Of a stretch of 64,000 nucleotides of DNA, positions 61,501 through 64,000 are shown piece after piece. The notes beneath the pieces were generated by a model, which was not told the origin of the DNA, ran no database searches, and saw only the letters and a program-made list of their open reading frames with translations. Made by a program: the position numbers and the translations under genes. The stretch comes from Allobaileyella intestinalis (GTDB lineage Bacteria; Bacillota; Clostridia; Peptostreptococcales; Anaerovoracaceae). The stretch spans positions 124,001-188,000 of the forward strand of contig NZ_VUNB01000001.1 of the NCBI RefSeq assembly GCF_009695865.1. Direction: 5' to 3'. Position 1 is the first letter of the stretch, and each line of letters starts with the position of its first letter.

Positions 61501-62207
61501 AGCTGACATATATTTACCATAGCGGATTTTTCCTGGAACTGGAAAAAGTAAATCTCTTGTTCGACTATTACGAAGGCAGGCTTCCTGATCACGACTGCCG
61601 GAAGCCACTGGTGGTATTCGCAAGCCACAGCCATCCGGATCATTTTTCCAGGGAAATCTTCCAGCTGGCCGGAAATCAAAGCCAGGTGCATTACATCTTG
61701 TCCGACGACATCAACAGTGACCAGGTACCTGTTGAACTTCGAGACAGGTGCATCTTCATAGGGCCTTACCAGGAGGCTCAGCCGGAGATTCCGGCAGTGG
61801 ACATGAGAATCTGCACCTTGAAGTCCAATGACGAGGGTGTGGCCTTTATGGTTGAGACTGAAGGAAAGAAAATCTACCATGCCGGTGATTTGAACAACTG
61901 GTGGTGGGATGATGGCACCCCTGAGGACAGGGACCTGGAAGCCCGGTACAGGGCAGAGCTGCAGCGCATAGATGGGGAAAACTTCAATGTGGCCTTCGTT
62001 CCGGTGGATCCGAGGATTACCGGATGGTGGAAGGGAATGGAGGACTTCCTGGATTACTGCACTGGAGATGTGCTGGTACCTATGCACGGCTTCGGAGATT
62101 ACTCAATGGCCGGAAAACTGCGGGAGCGCATGGAGCGCCAGGGAAATGAAGAAAATAAAAAAAAGCTGCTGGATGTTTCACATCCGGGGCAGCAGTGGGA
62201 GCTGTAA
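61497..62207 (+). CDS. MBL-fold metallo-hydrolase
   Basis: A 236-residue metallo-beta-lactamase fold protein with the metal motif SHSHPDHF (HxHxDH), YHAGDLNNWWWDDG and later MHGF. It belongs to the UlaG/YycJ-like group of uncharacterised hydrolases. Coupling to the glyoxalase gene by a 4-bp overlap hints at a second glyoxalase-type step, since glyoxalase II is also MBL-fold, but this is inference. Its stop codon lies inside the loop of a terminator hairpin. Confidence 0.87.
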   Translation: MKLTYIYHSGFFLELEKVNLLFDYYEGRLPDHDCRKPLVVFASHSHPDHFSREIFQLAGNQSQVHYILSDDINSDQVPVELRDRCIFIGPYQEAQPEIPAVDMRICTLKSNDEGVAFMVETEGKKIYHAGDLNNWWWDDGTPEDRDLEARYRAELQRIDGENFNVAFVPVDPRITGWWKGMEDFLDYCTGDVLVPMHGFGDYSMAGKLRERMERQGNEENKKKLLDVSHPGQQWEL

Positions 62208-63082
62208 GCTCCTTTTTTTTTTGATGGCCATGGGCCATAATCAATAAATATCAAATCCCGTGGAACTGTCATCTTTAGACGAACACGGCCTGGACCAGGA
62301 ACATGTAGAGAATCGTTCCAAGGGCCATAGACAGCATCATGTTCTGTTTCCGGATGGCTTCCGCCATTTGTTTTGTCTTCAAGTTTTCTCCTGAGCAGTG
62401 TCAGGGCCAGCAGGACCAGCAAAAGAGCCGGAACGATAAAGTGATCTGCTCCGAATACCAGAAGGGCTGCAGCAGATGCCAGTATTCCGATGATCTCGCT
62501 GATGTGATCGCAGACAAATCCCTTTTTTTTCTTGCTGTCCTGGAGCCACTGGTTCATGAAGATGGTCACGAACATGGCGGTCATCACGAAGTCCAGTCCT
62601 TTTGTGTTGAAGGTGATGAAATTGCCGGCAAGGGCTCCAAGAGCGGCTCCGCACACCCAGTAGCACTGATCCAGCAGTGAGACCCAGAAGTAGAACCAGC
62701 CTCTGTCCACACCCTCAGGAATCTTTGCCACGTAGTTCACCGCAAAAGTCTCGTCGCTTGTGGTAAAAATGAGATAGAACTTCTTCCATCCTGTGTTTTT
62801 GTATTTATCCAGCATGGACAGCCCGTAAAACAGGTGGCGTGATCCTACAGCAATGGCCGTGATGAAGGCTGCAGCGGGGTTGAAAGACGAAATGAGTATT
62901 CCCGTCAGAAGGAACTCCATGGAGCCGGTGTAGACTACTGCTGCCGTTAGAACAGGTAAAAACGAGGGCATACCCTTGGAGACCATCAGGACTCCGTAGG
63001 TTATGCCCAGAAAAACATATCCCGCCATGACCGGCAGTGTAAGGGGAAAGGCTCTTTTCAGAGCAGCTGTTGGTGTATTCAT
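62099..63082 (-). CDS. azlC: AzlC-family branched-chain amino acid permease subunit, with read-through tail
   Basis: The first ~235 residues are a complete AzlC: AFPLTLPVMAGYVFLGITYGVLM, TGSMEFLLTGILISSFNPAAAFI, GSRHLFYGLSML and several later helices, ending LLLVLLALTLLRRKLE. AzlC with AzlD exports branched-chain amino acids and toxic analogues. From about residue 236 the frame has no stop and runs through the azlD remnant out of frame and then antisense to the MBL gene. These last ~90 residues are not AzlC-like. The normal stop seems to have been lost in a deletion that joined azlC to the azlD end. Confidence 0.8.
   Translation of the reverse strand: MNTPTAALKRAFPLTLPVMAGYVFLGITYGVLMVSKGMPSFLPVLTAAVVYTGSMEFLLTGILISSFNPAAAFITAIAVGSRHLFYGLSMLDKYKNTGWKKFYLIFTTSDETFAVNYVAKIPEGVDRGWFYFWVSLLDQCYWVCGAALGALAGNFITFNTKGLDFVMTAMFVTIFMNQWLQDSKKKKGFVCDHISEIIGILASAAALLVFGADHFIVPALLLVLLALTLLRRKLEDKTNGGSHPETEHDAVYGPWNDSLHVPGPGRVRLKMTVPRDLIFIDYGPWPSKKKGAYSSHCCPGCETSSSFFLFSSFPWRSMRSRSFPAIE
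62198..62222 (+). terminator. Terminator overlapping the MBL stop codon
   Basis: GGAGCT, loop GTA, AGCTCC followed by ten T. The TAA stop of the MBL gene (62205-62207) spans the loop and the right arm. Confidence 0.82.
62275..62367 (-). pseudogene. azlD: azlD remnant (C-terminal 30 codons)
   Basis: In another frame from azlC the sequence encodes MAEAIRKQNMMLSMALGTIL and then YMFLVQAVFV and a stop. The pattern LS..LGT.LYM.LVQ is the usual end of AzlD, which normally has about 100 residues and four helices. The first 70 or so residues are missing, so an internal deletion between azlC and azlD is likely. A functional micro-protein is less likely. Confidence 0.6.
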
Positions 63083-64000
63083 CTAGTGTTTCTTTCCGAA
63101 TTTCGCCAGAAGCTTTGCGTTGGCATCTGCCAGGCTGGAAGATCCCTGGTCATTATTGCTCTTCCTATGGCCGTTTCCGCCATTGCCGCCAGCGCTGCGG
63201 CCGCAGTTATTCCTTTTTCCGGATCCTCTGTTCTGACTTCTGCCCTGACCTCTGTTTCTATTCTTCCTCTCGGCCTCCCGCTGAGTGAGCTCCTCTGGAG
63301 AAAGGAGGCTCAGGCCCACGCGCTCCTTTTCCTTGTCAATCTCAACGACCCAGACCTTGATCACGTCGCCTACAGACAGGATGGTGGAAGGATCCTCTAC
63401 TCTCTGTCGGCTCATGCGTGTGATGTGAACCAGTCCATCAGAATGAAGGCCGATGTCCACAAAGGCGCCGAAGGCCACCACGTTCCTCACCGTGCCGTAG
63501 AGTTCGTCTCCTATCTGAAGATCGTCGATCTCCAGGACGTCGCTCTTCAGAAGGGCTCCATCAAACTGATCTCTGTAGTCCCTGAGAGGGGTGCGGATGG
63601 CATCTTCAATGTCCTTAAGTGTGTAGCTGTCGATTCCCAGACCGCTCACAGCTTCCTCTGGGAAAACCGCATCTTCCTGGCCCAGACTCTGGATGCCGCA
63701 GGCTTTCATGACCTTGCGGGCGTCGTCATAGCTTTCAGGATGGATGGAAGTCTGGTCAAGAGGTTCGTCACCGTTGATAATCCGCAGGAATCCGGCACAC
63801 TGGGTGAACGCCTTTGGACCAAGCTTCTTTACCTTGAGGAGCTGCTTTCTGTTGGTGAAGGCTCCGTTTTCGTTCCTGTAGTTTACGATCTCCTGGGCGA
63901 TTCCCGCGTTCAGTCCGGAGATGTGCTTCAGAAGGGCAGGGGAGGCGGTGTTCAGATCTGCACCCACTCTGTTGACCACCTTCATGGTGGCTTCATCAAG
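63083..64000 (-). CDS. tex: Transcription accessory protein Tex, C-terminal part (5' end outside window)
   Basis: The frame is open to the window edge, so only the last ~305 residues are visible. They contain the helix-hairpin-helix region (GADLNTASPALLKHISGLNAGIAQEIVNYR, then RKQLLKVKKLGPKAFTQCAGFLRI) and an S1 RNA-binding domain (VRNVVAFGAFVDIGLHSDGLVHITRMS through KVWVVEIDKEKERVGLSLL). This order is that of Tex, an RNA-binding factor linked to transcription. The tail is rich in Arg, Gly and Asn (about 230-285), unlike many Tex proteins. It is 0 bp from azlC, suggesting cotranscription. Confidence 0.93.
   Translation of the reverse strand, partial: LDEATMKVVNRVGADLNTASPALLKHISGLNAGIAQEIVNYRNENGAFTNRKQLLKVKKLGPKAFTQCAGFLRIINGDEPLDQTSIHPESYDDARKVMKACGIQSLGQEDAVFPEEAVSGLGIDSYTLKDIEDAIRTPLRDYRDQFDGALLKSDVLEIDDLQIGDELYGTVRNVVAFGAFVDIGLHSDGLVHITRMSRQRVEDPSTILSVGDVIKVWVVEIDKEKERVGLSLLSPEELTQREAERKNRNRGQGRSQNRGSGKRNNCGRSAGGNGGNGHRKSNNDQGSSSLADANAKLLAKFGKKH

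Noticed and set aside
1..64000. CRISPR array, tRNA, rRNA or prophage
   Set aside because: No regularly spaced repeats, cloverleaf sequences, rRNA segments or phage structural genes were seen while reading both strands.

Overview
The window (64 kb, roughly 45-50 % GC by eye) reads as chromosome of an anaerobic Gram-positive bacterium of the class Clostridia, probably a gut organism. The reasons are a SAM-I riboswitch in front of metK, frequent TTG and GTG starts with strong AGGAGG sites, butyrate kinase, pyruvate carboxylase, a choloylglycine (bile-salt) hydrolase family enzyme, an Fe-S cysteine desulfidase, and an iron-only-hydrogenase-type TM1266 regulator. A family such as Anaerovoracaceae is a guess from gene content, not something the sequence proves. 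No rRNA, tRNA or CRISPR array was found.

Layout. 1-9.1 kb: end of a GH25 lysozyme, exonuclease III, an SGNH hydrolase with a palindromic operator, then DUF1836-lepA-hemW-glpK and a DUF1015 gene. 9.2-22.2 kb: the striking region. Two complete nitrogenase-like modules face away from each other. The minus module has a NifH-like reductase, a NifD-like and a NifK-like subunit, with a TM1266 regulator beyond. The plus module has a second NifH-like reductase and a fused NifD/NifK-like protein that runs with a 4-bp overlap straight into hypF-hypC-hypD-hypE. Each divergent transcript has a good sigma-A promoter, a 110-150 nt leader and an intrinsic terminator just before the nifH-like start. This suggests transcription attenuation by an unidentified signal. 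The gene order suggests an uncharacterised reductase linked to the Fe(CN)2CO assembly machinery.

22.2-31.1 kb: truA (probably leaderless), mtnA, scpA-scpB, an intact IS607-family element (serine transposase, TnpB and omega-RNA region) inserted between scpB and rluB, then rluB, a cyuA-like gene and an unrecognised conserved gene. 31.1-31.4 kb: an intergenic cluster of DnaA-box sequences. 31.4-39.2 kb: an AlaX editing protein, a cytidylate-kinase-like protein, the SAM riboswitch and metK, two FAD enzymes and the bile-salt-hydrolase-like enzyme. 39.2-48.3 kb: dapB and a dCMP deaminase (minus), a DUF2207 membrane protein, typA and pyc.

48.5-54.4 kb: a MarR-controlled operon with a pirin-GNAT fusion and a nitroreductase; then an apparently acquired, GC-richer MFS transporter with its own attenuator beside a headless TetR remnant; then a GntR-ABC operon behind a 20-bp-arm palindrome. 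54.4-64 kb: a secreted rhodanese, butyrate kinase, mltG with a U32 peptidase-family protein, GNAT, glyoxalase and metallo-hydrolase genes, azlC with a decayed azlD, and the C-terminal part of tex running off the end.
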